The notes: generated from the sequence alone by a model not told the origin. Positions 44,476 to 58,594 are shown, counted from the stretch's first letter. The stretch: DNA of 64,000 nucleotides from Ligustrum vulgare (GCA_963555705.1 OY743174.1:57186234-57250233), one strand, 5' to 3'. Translations and numbers: made by a program.

Positions 44476-47400
44476 ATGGCTCAGTTAGTTGGCGCAGATG
44501 AAATAGAATCATTCAGAATAGAGCTATCAGAGATAGGAAGAAGCTTAAGATCATCCTTTCGGTGTCACGCCGCAAGTTTTCGAAGCAATTCAGGAGTAAT
44601 TTTTGGAAACGATGATGATCCTGATGATGAATCTGTCTTACAATGGTCTGCTATCGATAGACTGCCAACATTTGAACGGTTAAGAACCTCTTTGTTTGAT
44701 GAAAATGATGGAAATGAAGCTGATGGTAAAGGAAGACGAGTGGTTGATGTTACTAAGTTTGGTGCTCCGGAAAGGCAAATGTTCATTGAGAAGCTCATTA
44801 AACACATTGAACACGACAACCTTCGCCTGCTGCAGAAAATCAGAAAGAGAATAGACAGGTAAACACCATTCTCATTTGTACACAAACAACCGTAAACTAC
44901 TAAAATGACTTTGTCATATACTACATACCCCTTTATGATTAATACATATTCGGCCTGGAATATTTAAATTCTTTAGGTGTTTTATTTTGTTGTGAATACT
45001 AGATACTATATATTGCTATTGCACGTTGACTAAGTTCATTGGATTGGGGTTTCGATTTGATTTTTGCAGAGCTGGAGTGAAATTGTCTTCAATTGAAGTC
45101 AGATACACCAATTTGTCCATAGAAGCAGAGTGTGAGGTTGTTTATGGAAAGCCCCTTCCAACTCTTTGGAATTCTCTAAAAAGCATACTCTCGGTATGTA
45201 TTTGTATTTTATTAAAAGTATCTTAATTAATCAACCATTTATTCTATACATATACATCCCTTGCTTTATGCACAAAAACCTTCCTTTCAATTATTCATCA
45301 AGGATTCAAATAGGGATGAGTTAATTATGTTCAAACAACCAAAGGTAAGTGCAATCAAATTAATCTTGGAAAGTACATGTGATGTGCTAATCTGGTTTCT
45401 ATTATAGTTTAATGACCTTGGGATAAATCTATATTTTATTCACTTGCCTGATTAAGCTTATTTGAACTGGATGAATATTAGGACCGTTGTTTACTCCTTA
45501 TTTCTACATGTATCTGCGTGACTCGTTTTGTATATCTTTACGGAATTCATTTGATATCCCTTTGTCAACAAGTATTACATTTTTTATGTTTTTGGAACAT
45601 TTTTCTAACTTTTTCAGGTAAGTAATTACTCATCTTCCAGAAATATAGAAGGGAAGACATTTGATATTTGATACTCATCTCATTTCTCAGTTGCATGAGA
45701 TGAAGAAAGAACCATTTTCCGCACACATTTGAACCTTCCTCCTAGTTTTATTTGCGTGCACTGAATCAAACCTTCATTTCATTTAACAGGACCTTGCCAG
45801 GCTTCCAGGTTTACCGACACAAGAAGACGCGAAGATCAGAATCATTAATGGTGTTAGCGGTATCATTAAGCCAGGAAGGTATAGTGCTTAAGCTTTCAAT
45901 TATCATATATTAGCACAGATAGAGTTGCTTCGGCCACTATGAGTTTGCAATTTATGTTCTATACAACACTGCATTTTTGTTATTTTTCTCTAGCTGTCTG
46001 TAATGGTTTTTCTTCATAGCACCATCTGTCTTTTCTGTTTCTCATATATATTTGCTTTTTATCATAAGGTGGATTATTTCTAGTTTCTATATAGATAATT
46101 TGAAACTTGACTTGAAGATATATTCATACGAGTAGCTTTCTTTTCACAGCCTAGAAGTTATTAATAAAGTAAAATTATCCTTGAAGGGTTTGATTTACAA
46201 ACATATATACTTTAAATGCACGTGCATGCATACGTACAACTTACAGCTATGTCGTGCTACTATATTCTCATTACAGTCTTTGCACACCGTAATGCATTTG
46301 CCTAGAGTAGTTCTCTACTTAAATGTCAAGTTTGAAAGCAGAGAATGGTGCTCTATTGGTGCTGATCCTTTAATCAAACTTAGCTTGTTGAATTAGATTT
46401 TCGAATACTCAATTGATTTTTATTTATTTATTATTATTATTATTATTTTGCTGCAGAATGACTCTGCTACTTGGTCCTCCTGGTTGCGGAAAGACCACAT
46501 TATTGAAAGCTCTCTCTGGAAACTTGGACAAATCACTAAAGGTTTCTCTCTGACTCTCTCTCTCTCTCTCTCTCTCAAATGGATAAATCACATATTTATA
46601 GGCATGTTTAAAATAGTTTTTCTTAACAATTATGCATAATTTACAATACAAAAAAAAGGCTGAAGCTATCCTTGTTTGGAAGAGAGTGGCTTAATATAGT
46701 TATCTTGTGGCTTTGTAATCCATTTGTCCTTTCCTCGTTGTTACATTATGAAATAATCCATTTGTACTTTCCTCGTTATATTAGTTGAAATATCCATAAT
46801 CGGAGTATTTACTATTTATATTCAACCAAAATTACTATACCTTTTGTTTGTTTAATATATAATCCAGTGACTCCATAGGAAACATTACTGAGAGTTATTA
46901 CTTGTTAACAGTCTAAATGAAATGTATACTTCGTCTGGAATTGCTATTATAACAAAGGAAAGGTGTCTGTCTCTCCTTTCACAGGTTACTGGTGAGATTT
47001 CATACAACGGTTATAAATTGGAAGAGTTTGTGGCACAGAAAACTTCAGCTTATATAAGTCAATATGATCTACATATCCCTGAAATGACTGTCAGGGAAAC
47101 TCTTGATTTCTCCTCGCGCTGTCAGGGTATTGGAAGCAGAGCAGGTGTGTCACTCAGTATATAAATACTTAGACACTCAAACTATTTGCATAACGATAAT
47201 GGATATGATTTTATGTTGTTTTCCTGAAGAAATTTTGACTGAGCTTACTAGAAGGGAGAAAGAAGCAACAATTGTTCCAGATTCAGATGTAGATACTTAT
47301 ATGAAGGTATTTCTTCACTGATATTTTGCCTTTTATTTTCATGGAGTGTTGAAGCTAGTGTATTTACTGTGAAAGTGAACTTGCTTTACCCTTGAATGAT

Positions 47401-50400
47401 TCTCCAAGATATCTTGATTGAGTGCTTTGTTTATTTAATGCAGTTCAGATCATATGGTAGGATGTATGAAAATAATGATGAAGTGTTGTAGCAATCCTTC
47501 TGTTTTGTTACTTTTTTAGTTCATCGATTTTGAGTCTAATGATCTACTATAAAAGATAAGAATAAATTTCTCTGCAGCCAGGACTAGAATTTCCAGTTGA
47601 AATAAAAATTCAAGAAAACTATGTAAAAGAAAATCCCTAGAACTGGAGCTTGAATTCTCTTTAATTATACCTTTACCCATCATTTTTCTTTTAAAATTAT
47701 GAAAAATATAAATCAACTCCCCATGCATGTTAGAAACTTGCTAAGTATCCCTTCTGGTCTGAATATATGCAGTTAATCCCATAGCTTTTCAACTCACGTC
47801 TACACTCATACCTGAGTCTATTTGAGTCAGCTAAAATTCATCTGAGGGAAGAATCCCTCCACAATTCACTAATGATCTTCACTGAGTTGCTAATCTTTAA
47901 TACAGTAGAGTGTTAATGCAACTTTATTTTGCAGGCAATTGCTGTGGAAGGACAAAAGACAACTCTTCAGACAGACTACATATTAAAAGTATTCTCTGGT
48001 TAGATGTAGCGTTGAATTTATTCTTGATGTCTTCTGCTAGAACATGTGTTTTTAACTTTTCCTATCACTCCCACAAATTTCAGATTCTCGGTCTTGATAT
48101 CTGTGCCGACACGCTCTTTGGCGATGCCATGAGGAGAGGTATCTCTGGTGGTCAGAAGAAAAGACTGACGGCAGGTAATTTGATAACAATATTTTATTAT
48201 CTTTGGTTGACAATGCTCCTCTTGTAATTTCTGACATACAAAAGAGGTTCAAAATAACTTCTACTACGTAGACCAGCAACATCTGAACTAAAAAAATAAT
48301 TTTACAAAATGCATATATATATATATATATATATTGAGAAGAAGGTGAGGTTGGATTATGCAGGTGAGATGATTGTTGGACCTACAAAAGCATTATTTTT
48401 GGATGAAATCTCAAATGGATTGGACAGCTCGACTACATATCAGACTGTTGCTTGTCTTCAACATCTGGCACACGTCACAGATGCTACTGTACTAGTGTCC
48501 CTTCTCCAGCCAGCACCAGAAACTTTTGACCTCTTTGACGACATCATCTTAATGTCGGAGGGAAAAATTGTCTATCATGGCCCTCGATGTGATGTTTTAG
48601 GGTTTTTTAAGGATTGTGGATTTAAGTGTCCAGAAAGGAAAGGAGTAGCTGATTTTCTGCAAGAGGTAAGTGCATCATGTCAGTATTGAAATTAGTTAGT
48701 TTTTTGTTTATTAAGCAAAATAATTACATGTTGAATGGGTTGCAGGTTCTCTCCAGAAAAGATCAAGAACAATACTGGTTTAAAACTGAGCAAACTTACA
48801 GTTTCATTTCTGTAGATATGTTGTCAATGAAATATAAGGAATCTTCTTATGGAAAGAAGCTTCGAGATGAGCTTTCTGTGCCATTTGAGAAGTTCGAGAG
48901 CGAAAAAAATGCCATTAGTTTTAGCGTGTATTCTCTTCCTAAATGGGATCTCTTTAAAGCCTGTATGTCTAGAGAAATTCTTCTCATGATGAGGAATTCT
49001 TTCATTTATGTATTCAAAACTGTTCAGGTAAGTACAACTGTTTTTCTTAGCTCCTCATTAATTCATGCATCACTGGCAATACAAAATCTAACTTTCATAT
49101 TTCTAATAATCATTGTTTATGAAAACCTTGAGTAAATATTCTCTTGCAGCTTGTCATTATTGCATCTATAACAATGACTGTTTTCTTGCGGACTCGGATG
49201 GGCATTGATCTTGTCCATGCCAACTATTACATGGGATCTCTATTTTACGCTCTTGTCATTCTTCTTGTTGATGGATTTCCGGAGCTTAATATGACTGTTT
49301 CAAGGTTAGCAGTTTTCTACAAGCAGAGAGATTTTTACTTTTATCCAGCCTGGGCATATACCATACCAGCCACCATTCTCAAGATTCCTCTCTCATTGTT
49401 GGAAGCTGTAGTGTGGACATCTCTTACTTATTACACGATTGGGTATAGCCCAGAGGCAGGGAGGTCAGTGACACGTGACGATATTCAGATTTTCTACCTA
49501 TATATACTTCATGTGATTGCGCAGTTTCAATCAAAAACTCATCGTGATAACAAAACAATCATATTAATGATGAGTCAAGTTATAACCAAATATCGTTATT
49601 TTCCAGGTTTTTCCGCCAAATGATATTATTATTTGCTATGCACATGACTTCAACATCTATGTTCCGTTTCTTGGCAAGTGTGAGCCGGTCAGTTGTTGCA
49701 TCTACCACAGCTGGTAGTTTGTCACTATTATTTCTGTTACTCTTTGGTGGCTTTTTGATCCCAAAACGTGAGTTAGCCAAAACATTCTTGTCTAATTTTG
49801 TTTTGTTTTGTCATTAAGCTAATTCTAGTACACATTTCACTCCTGAATAATGGAGAAAAAAGGACAAGGAAATTCAAGTATAGTGTTTCTTGCAGCATCC
49901 ATGCCAAGTTGGTTAAAATGGGCATTTTGGGTTTCTCCACTATCATATGGCGAGATTGGTCTTGCAGTGAATGAATTTCTTGCTCCAAGATGGCAAAAAG
50001 TGAGTGCATTATTGAATCATCTGAGCTAAATGCTTAACCTTCTAAATTGGGCCACATGTATATCGTTTATATATTTTCTTCAATACGCCTCTCACTTCCC
50101 CCATCAAAGCCATAAACGTGCACAATTGCATTTCAATAGGTGATGGCTAGATTTGAACACGGGACTTTTGCATGCTCTAATATCATGTTAAACGATTTGA
50201 TCTAAAAGCTTAAGTTGTTAGATACCTCATGTATATCATTTAAATATTGTCTTTTAGTTAATGTCTGTGCACATACAGATTACGACTCAATTTTTTTTTC
50301 AAAGAATACATAATCCTTTGTACAAGATAACAACTTCTTTCTTTTTGGCTATTTGTTTCCTATGTGCAATTCATCAAAATTCTCTATGTGTAACTTTCAA

Positions 50401-53400
50401 AATCAACTGCCATGTAATAATTTAGCAAGAGTTTAATTATCCTACCATGAATTCCAACATTCATCTACATTCACTTCTCTTTCTAAGAGAAAAACTTGTC
50501 TAAATATTCCTTTTAACTTGGTCATTTTCTCTGTTTAAGTAACTGTCATCAGACATGTTTCAAGGAGCTTACGTGACAGTTACTAACTGACCTCAATTTT
50601 GACTGGCATTTTGAAAGTCTTGGAATCAATCATTATTCCAGCCATCTACCATTTTTAAGGGTTTTATATATGTTTCAAAAATTCATTAGGAGATCAATAA
50701 TCATATTCACATAATTTTGAATGCAGGAGTTCTCTGGTGACACTACAATAGGACAAGAAACACTTGAAAGTCGTGGGTTAAGTTTTGGTGGACATCTTTT
50801 CTGGGTATCACTTTGTGCATTGTTTGGATTTACAATACTGTTCAACATTGGGTTTACCTTGGCCTTGAGTTTCTTAAAACGTAAGAACATGATCTTCATT
50901 AAATAGTGCGAGTATAAATGATTTACATAATTTGTTCACATTCCTAAATGCATCCAGCTTCTGGTTCTCGTGCAATTATTTCAAGCGAAAAACTCTCTCA
51001 ACTGCAACGAAGTGAAGAATCTGTTAGCAAAGCCCATGCAGAAGAGCCGTACAACAATACCCCTAGCACCAATACAAAATCTCATAGAGGTTGGACTTTT
51101 TTTTTCTCTTCTTCTGTTGCATGGCAATATATAAGTATTGATTCAAGAATTCAATTGAACGCCGTGTCATAAATTTTAATTGCTAAAGTTATGTCTTTCA
51201 TTGCAGACAGAATGGTTTTACCTTTTGAACCTTTAACCATATTGTTTCAAGAAGTGCAATACTACGTTGAAACCCCAATGGTAGCTACATAAATCAATCA
51301 AAATGGATTTTATTTTGGGTTACTTAATAGCCACTGCGAGTTACGTGTATTTTTGTTCCATCTGTTCATTTTAGGCAATGAAGGAGCGAGGTTTCACTCA
51401 GAAAAAGCTGCGACTTCTTTGTGATATCACTGGGTCATTTAGACCTGGTGTTCTTACTGCACTTATGGGTGTCAGTGGAGCTGGGAAAACAACTCTTCTC
51501 GATGTTCTTGCTGGTAGAAAAACTAGTGGCACTGTGGAAGGAGAAATAAAAATTGGAGGATATCCAAAAGTTCAAAGAACATTTGCTAGGATTTCAGGTT
51601 ACTGTGAGCAAACTGACATTCATTCCCCTCAAATTACTGTTGAAGAATCACTCATCTTTTCTGCATGGCTGCGTCTTCATCCCCAGATTGATTCAAAGAC
51701 AAAATATGTATACCATTAGATGTTATATTCAATCTTCTGTCTAGTTTTGCTTCCATTCCCTGTTAGTATACTTATTTAATTCTTTCTCACCATTCCATAG
51801 GACTTCGTGAAAGAAGTCCTTGAAACGATAGAGCTTGATGGAATTAAAGATGAATTAGTGGGCGTGCCTGGTGTTAGCGGTCTATCGACTGAGCAACGCA
51901 AGCGGCTCACAATAGCTGTGGAACTAGTTGCCAACCCCTCCATTATCTTTATGGACGAACCTACAACTGGACTGGATGCTAGAGCAGCTGCAATTGTTAT
52001 GCGGGCAGTAAAAAATGTAGCTAATACTGGGAGGACAATTGTTTGCACCATTCACCAACCGAGTATCGATATATTTGAAGCATTTGATGAGGTAACTGAC
52101 TATAAGTTGCCCTGCACTTAGATAGAAATTTTTGGATATTACATAAAAATGTTTTCATGAAGAAAAGGGATATTTTGCTTTTATCTTTAATTAAAGTGTA
52201 CAAGAAAAAGCTAGTGTATGGATATCTTATACTATGGAAACACTATTTGCACAAGCCACTCAAGTCCATCTTCATTTCCCATTTCACACTCTTAAATCCC
52301 ATCCACTTTGTATAGGCTAATAAGTAATATCTATACATTCTTCTTTTAGAGCACGAGCTATAACATTCTCTCTTGACTGGGATAAGCTTCCCCTGAAGAT
52401 CAGAAAAATAAAGCCTATGTTAGTATGGGTGAAGTGTAATATGCTGCCTTTACCATTGAAGTACTTAGATTGATATTCCTGTAGATTTAGTGTTTATATT
52501 TACATACATTCCTGCACCTGATCTCAGTTAAATTTTTTATAGAATATAAAAAAAATGTCAAGTTAGTTACTTTGGATAACAAGTTACTCAACTAGTTTTA
52601 TGTAAATGTGATTAATAGGATTGTCACGTGTTCATATAATATGTCACTAATATTAACTTTATATCTACAGTTGGTTCTCCTAAAAGTTGGAGGATGCATG
52701 ATCTACTGTGGGCCTTTAGGTCAGCATTCCTGTGAAGTGATTCGATATTTTGAGGTGAGTTTCCAAGGCAGTGGAACAATGGGACATTTCGTTTTTGTTT
52801 CTAGATCCGCTGACTTAAAAGTAAACTTATATGCCAATAGAGATATTGCTCGTCTCTTAATCATTTCGTTGTGTAACAGAGCATCTCAGGTGTGCCAAAA
52901 GTTAGAGATAACTTCAATCCAGCTACATGGATGTTAGAGGTCACTTCCACTTCTTCAGAAGCTGAACTTGGCCTAGACTTTGCCCAGATTTATAAGCAAT
53001 CTGCTTTGTATGAGTGAGTCCACAGAACATTTCATGTTGATATTAGTTTTGGATAAGTTATCTGTGACACTTGATGCTAGGTAGTTTGGTAATCAACAGT
53101 TTTCATTGAGTTGTTGGGAGTCATTCTCATGTATTCATGGAATAAAAAGCGGAACTGAGGCGCACCATTATGCCAGACATTATCCCTTTTCCATAGTTAT
53201 CAAAATGGCCAATATCATCATCATCATCAGATCTCGGGTTTTCAGTTCCTACATAAAGCCACAAGTAAAACATGAAGGGAAATTCATTAGAACAGAGGCC
53301 TAGTCTACAGCATACCGACCAATTAATGTACCGAATATATTTTCAATTATTTTTCTAAGTGATATTACATCTTGCGCTAAAGCAGTTGATAACATACGTT

Positions 53401-56388
53401 GATGTTTTATGGTATTTGAATGAATTCAATTTGATCAAGAACTTCAAATTAAGATCTGATGCAGGATTACATAAACTTAATAAAAGAACAATAAAGTGAT
53501 GGAGAAAAAGGGGATTTAAGGGAAGAATTGAGGGCGAGAGATAGTTTTATTCATACAATTCAAGTGTGTTACAATACATTGCCCTATGCCCCTTTATATT
53601 GGGAAGAATTTGACACTAAATAGGAATCGAAAACTACTGATTTAAACAGATTAAATTAAAATCTAACTACTACATTCTAGATAAACTAAATTATAAAATA
53701 AAGATAATATTATCTAATTTTTTGCCTTGAATAGACTCTCAACCGTTTCGTTGTTGCATCAAGATCATTATACACTACTATTCTACTCTCTTACTGATTT
53801 GAAGTGGTGGTTATTTTTGTAGTTATTAAGAGATTGTGATGCATCACATATTGATTTGCTCAGAGTCTTTGATATTAACTTTTTTAAGCGCTTGGTGTGT
53901 ATGTTATGCAATAATTATTCTTCTATTATATTGCTCGTAGGTATAATAAAGAGCTTGTAAGAAAGCTGAGCACCCCACCTCCTGGTTCACAAGATTTGCA
54001 TTTCCCAACCCACTATTCACAAAATGGTTGGGGACAGTTCAAATCCTGCCTCTGGAAGCAGCATTGGTCTTACTGGAGAAGTCCTTCATATAACTTAATG
54101 CGCTCATTTCATATGCTATTTGCATCCTTGCTTTTTGGAGTCCTATTCTGGGATCAAGGGAAGAAAATGTAAGTAGAACATATTGCATAAAATTTGATAG
54201 AGTGATTAAACATCTTGTCCCAAAATTAAACTTTTTACTATATATATCTAGCTCCTACTTGTGAAGGATATTTTCTCCTTTTTTTTCTTTCTTTTGCCTT
54301 GGTTGTTCTCCCTCCTTTTTTTCAAGGGTTTGGAGGGTGTTCGAAGTCGGTCCAGATCTTCCATCAAGCAAAATAATAAATGATGTTCAAAGATTTCAGT
54401 TTCCAATGATATAAATGAACCAAAAGAGTCTAGAAAGAAATTATTTTGTCCAGAGGAAAATGTTCAAATCACTACCCCGTTCAAAGGATGTTTGAACAAG
54501 TTTGTTGCACTTAGTCTGTTCAATGAACTGTATTATAAAGTGTTCAATATTCATCCCTGCAGGAATGGGGTTCCTATTGAAATACAATAAATCTGCTGAG
54601 AATTGATTTGGCTGGGATCAATTTATTTATTTTCCACAATAGGGGACTATATTTTTCTCAGAGGGGAATGTCATCATTCTCTCAACTCTGTTGACTAAAT
54701 TCTAGCAGCCTGAATTTCTTTTAGATTTGACATCCACAAATTTCTAAAGAATCTAACTTAGAATCCTTGCTTTCATTCTGCTTTGTCAGACATAATCAGC
54801 AGAGTCTATTCACTGTGCTTGGTTCAATGTTCAGTGCCACACTCTTCTCTGGCATAAATAATTCCTCTTCAGTGTTGCCGTATGTTAGCACAGAGCGAAC
54901 TGTTTTCTACAGAGAAAGATTTGCTAGAATGTATGCTCCATGGGTTTATCCAGCTGCACAGGTATAATTACTTGTGTGCTTGATTTTGTCTTGCGATGAA
55001 GTCTCGCTTAAATATAGATCTGGAGTTCAGGAAGTTCGTTGCATCTTTTATATACAAAATTACATAACTGTAGACAATTTTGTATGAAGCTACTTGTATT
55101 ATGGCGACTTCATCTTTGACCTCAAACCTACCTATATTGCTAAACATTTTGCAATTTGTTTGCTTCAAGTCATATTCTTCAAGTGCATGTTGGTGACGGT
55201 ATTAGACTATACTTCTTTTTTATTTCTTAACCGTGTCTAGTGCTATCTAATCCACCTTCTCAAACTTTTTTCTTCATATCCCGTTCATGGATTCCATTAT
55301 AAATTTCCATTTGGTTCCTCTGTGTGTCGATCATTATTACATATTCGAAACAAATTGTGAATAGATTATTAATGATGTAGGTTCATCAATCTAAAAAATT
55401 CACTGTCTTGATTTTGTAGGTCATTATCGAGGTTCCATATATCTTAGCCCAAGCACTAGCGTTCACAATCATCACATATCCGATGATTGGATATTATTGG
55501 TCAGCATACAAGGTCTTCTGGTATTTCTACTCTATGTTTTGTACCTTGCTGTACTACACTTATCTGGGAATGTTTTTAATATCGGTGACGCCAAGCTTCC
55601 CAGTAGCTGCCATTCTACAGTCAACCTTTTACACAATGTTCAACTTGTTTGCTGGATTCTTGATTCCTCTCCCGGTAAGCATTTCTTTCCTTAAAGTGGT
55701 TCTTACATTGCATGTTTTGTGACTCAACATTTACATTGTAATATTCAGAATAGACTAAATAGGCACTATTCATTACCACCATAGAATAGAAGTAACAAGT
55801 CAAATAAAGATTGTCTTGGCATTATCATTGCTGTTATGTTCACAACCAATCGGGGACAGAGCTAGGAATTTATTTCAGCGTTGGAAAAAATTAATCGCAA
55901 AAATATAAAATTATTTAATAATAAAATACTACAAAAAATGAAATACCTTAAAATCCTACCTTGCAAGTTTTCATACTTTGAAGTTGTACAATAGCTTCAT
56001 TATCAATATTCAAAAATATATCTTTCTTTGAACCAATAGCCTTAAATTATTGTTTATCGTGCATTTTACAGAAAACTGGTTGTGAAAAGATACTGATAAT
56101 TGTGTTCTTTTTGGCTCACAGCAAATTCCCAAATGGTGGATTTGGTTTTATTATTTGATTCCTTCATCTTGGACATTGAATGGTATGTTTACCTCACAAT
56201 ATGGAGACATAGAAAAGGAAATTATGGTGTTTGGAGAATCCAAAACAGTATCAGCTTTTCTGAGAGATTATTTTGGATTTCACCATAACAGATTACCTAC
56301 TGTGGCTGTTGTATTGATTTTGTATCCTTTTCTTTTGGCTTCTGTGTTTGCATATTGTATTGGGAAATTGAACTTCCAGAGGAGGTGA
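44476..56388 (+). CDS. ABCG37-like: Full-size ABCG (PDR) transporter, ABCG37/PDR9-like, second copy
   Basis: Exons: 44476-44858, 45070-45193, 45790-45878, 46457-46541, 46985-47144, 47230-47306, 47935-47988, 48084-48174, 48364-48665, 48746-49027, 49150-49463, 49607-49767, 49896-49999, 50727-50880, 50958-51089, 51207-51280, 51375-51707, 51801-52091, 52671-52754, 52880-53013, 53941-54168, 54790-54961, 55420-55674, 56122-56388. 4350 nt, 1449 residues. Exons 2-24 have exactly the lengths and phases of the first copy; exon 1 is one codon shorter. Domain order and motifs are the same, one residue lower: GPPGCGKT 205-212, ISGGQ 344-348, GVSGAGKT 894-901, LSTEQ 1001-1005, switch His 1058. Differences include [12 protein letters not shown] for [12 protein letters not shown], exon 20 starting with Ser instead of Gly, and LIPKPSMPSW for LIPKQSMPIW after TMD1. 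The frame is open and all sites are GT-AG, so it should be functional. Intron 20 (53014-53940) and intron 23 contain transposon-like sequence. Substrate not deducible; divergence from the first copy leaves room for different expression or specificity. Confidence 0.95.
46543..46576. repeat. (CT)n tract in intron 4 of the second ABCG gene
   Basis: A CT-rich stretch starts two bases after the splice donor of exon 4 and ends in about 11 uninterrupted CT units. Confidence 0.85.
55849..56060. repeat. Degenerate repeat fragment in intron 23 of the second ABCG gene
   Basis: It begins 'cggggacagagctaggaattt', resembling the 'agggacggattcaggaattt' fragment at 43312 upstream of the same gene. No termini found. 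Confidence 0.35.
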
Positions 56389-56496
56389 CAGTAATGGTAT
56401 GTTGCTAATTTAAACTTTTAGATTAAGATTAGAATTTCAATATTTATGTGAATTATACTTCGGTTGTAATGAACTTGATATTTATTTAAATTTTAA

Positions 56497-56502
56497 AATA
56501 AA
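56497..56502 (+). terminator. Candidate polyadenylation signal, second ABCG gene
   Basis: AATAAA about 110 bp after the stop codon, in AT-rich sequence. The first gene has only a weaker AATAAG near 41180. Confidence 0.4.
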
Positions 56503-57064
56503 AGCTTGTTCAATTTTAAATAGTGGGACAACTTTGCAGAATGAAAAATGAATTAATCTAAGTGCACAATTCATTTCACAATGTAGATGACAATTTGATG
56601 ATGTGGAGGTGCTATTGTTGTTGATTTAAAAGATGATGTGATGTGTAGAAAGAAATGATTGCGTCACGCAGGCAAATTGTGATTTTGATTGTGATCCTAA
56701 TTGTGACTGTAACAAAATTGATGAAAATTTGATGAATACTTGTAAATTTTACTTTATCTATCATCTACGATAGGGAAATGATGGGCCGGCCTATGGATCC
56801 TCCTTTCCCTTTTTCTTTTGGTCATTTTGCTTGAAGGGTTGAAGGAGATGCATCAAAATTAAGGGACTTTTGAGTGATGCTCCTCTCTGAAACGAAAACT
56901 TAAAATTATAATACTGGATGATTGAATTTTAAAAATAAATCTAAAAAGATTATTCATAACATTAATTTATACCTAACCTTAATCTCAAATCAGTCCTAAT
57001 CACAATGTTGGCTTCAAAATCTTATTTCTCTTGCTATTCTTCACAATAACAACAACAACAACAA

Positions 57065-57135
<71 letters not shown>

Positions 57136-57464
57136 TAAAAATTAAAAATGACACATCTCTTAAAAGTGACAAATGCTTGAAAAGGATACGAATTATATTA
57201 TTTTAACTGAGTTTTTAGAAACTAAAATAGTGACAAAATTAAAAAAAATATAAAATAACAAATGTGACATATAGCAACTTTATTGAGGAACATATGATTA
57301 CGTGAAAAAAAAAAAAAAAAAAATCTATTATCCCTATTTGATTTTCCTATCATTTTCTAATGCAAGACCATAATTCATATTCATATTTATTTTTCACAAA
57401 CACCTTATATGCGTTTTTTGTTATTGTAACATGCAATGACCAAAATTGCATTTTTTTACCAATA
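56503..57464. other. 3' flank of the second ABCG gene, non-coding
   Basis: AT-rich, no gene seen. Contains the (AAT)n microsatellite and an A19-type run near 57305. Confidence 0.5.
57047..57130. repeat. (AAC)n-(AAT)n compound microsatellite
   Basis: Several AAC units followed by more than 20 AAT units. Confidence 0.95.
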
Positions 57465-57494
57465 CTAGTTTGACGCACGTGCATTGCACGTGCC
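57465..57494 (-). mobile_element. Helitron 3' terminus, minus orientation
   Basis: Minus strand: GCACGTGCAATGCACGTGC (stem GCACGTGC, 3-nt loop), then GTCAAACTAG and T. This is the hairpin-CTAG-T arrangement of Helitron 3' ends. The body would extend right from here; AT-rich sequence to about 57830 has no coding content. Confidence 0.65.
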
Positions 57495-57836
57495 GTTTTT
57501 CGTTAAGTATATAATAGTGTATGCACATGTCATATCTTAATTGAGTACGTAATAGCGCATATATTGAAAAAAATATTAATATACAACCTTTCAAACTATA
57601 TCTTGCTTATATTATTTTTTTATCTTATTTGAATTTTTATTTGTAAACTAAGATGATTTAGTAAAAGAAAAAAATATTGGTAATTTAATTGATACTACAT
57701 TTTTTAATAATAATATCACATATTGAATTGTAATAAATGCCTATTATTTCTATTAATTTCTACCATTATGTCACAAACTTTTATCAACAGTGTTTAAGTA
57801 TTCAACATTTAAATAATAGCAACTAAGAGCATGTTT

Positions 57837-57991
57837 GCTAAAGTGAAAATTTTCAAAATTTTCTTCAATATAATTTTCAACCATACATTTACATGAGGTC
57901 TATCACTTTTCACACTTTTCAATCACTTTTCAACCACATATTCTCCCAAAAACTCAAAATTCATCCAAAAACTCCAACAGCAAATAAGCTC
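57837..57991. mobile_element. Tourist-like MITE with TAA target duplication
   Basis: GAGCATGTTTGCTAAAG and CAGCAAATAAGCTC are inverted imperfectly; TAA flanks both sides (57834-57836 and 57992-57994). The internal 'tcaatcacttttcaaccacatattctc' is the reverse of the small-MITE core seen elsewhere, so this copy suggests the whole family is Tourist-like. Confidence 0.7.
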
Positions 57992-58594
57992 TAAGATGTA
58001 AAAAAATTGGTTTTAACCTACTTTGATATAAAAGAATAATATTTTATTCAATTAATATATTTTTTTTTTCAATAACTTAAATAAATTGCTTACTAAGTAA
58101 TTTTACATCTTCTTGCTTAGTTTTTTATGGAAACTATCATTATATACAATGCATTCTATTATTCAGTATAAAAGCAACAATTCCAATACGATACAAGCAA
58201 ATTCTAAAATATAAATAGAAAAATGCATATACGTTGATGAACTTTATTACAGTAAACATGTAGTGTATTTAACTAGATATTAAATACATTTCTAATTAAT
58301 GCAATAAGGGTGTTAGAATATATTGAAAAAAGGTCCAAGTTCTAAAGTGACAACGTGATGTTAAAAGTTAATGATATTTAATTCTTTGTTTTTCCTGATA
58401 GAGCTTAAATGAGACATTACATATAACGATGAAATTTCTTTTTACTCCAAATTTATTATATTTAATCATTACTGTGCACCGCATTGTTAAGCATATTGAT
58501 ATGTTGTAATCATATGTAATATATGTCAAATTTCTTTATTTTAATTAATTTTTTATAATACTTTGTTAATTAATTGTTTAGATGAGCATAATAT

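Noticed and set aside
53460..53760. Independent gene or LTR in intron 20 of the second transporter
   Set aside because: AT-rich, with phrases reminiscent of a retroelement end, but no termini, duplication or reading frame could be shown.
27992..56388. A single giant gene or one functional gene plus pseudogene
   Set aside because: Each copy has its own start, 24 complete exons and stop; no defect was found in either.
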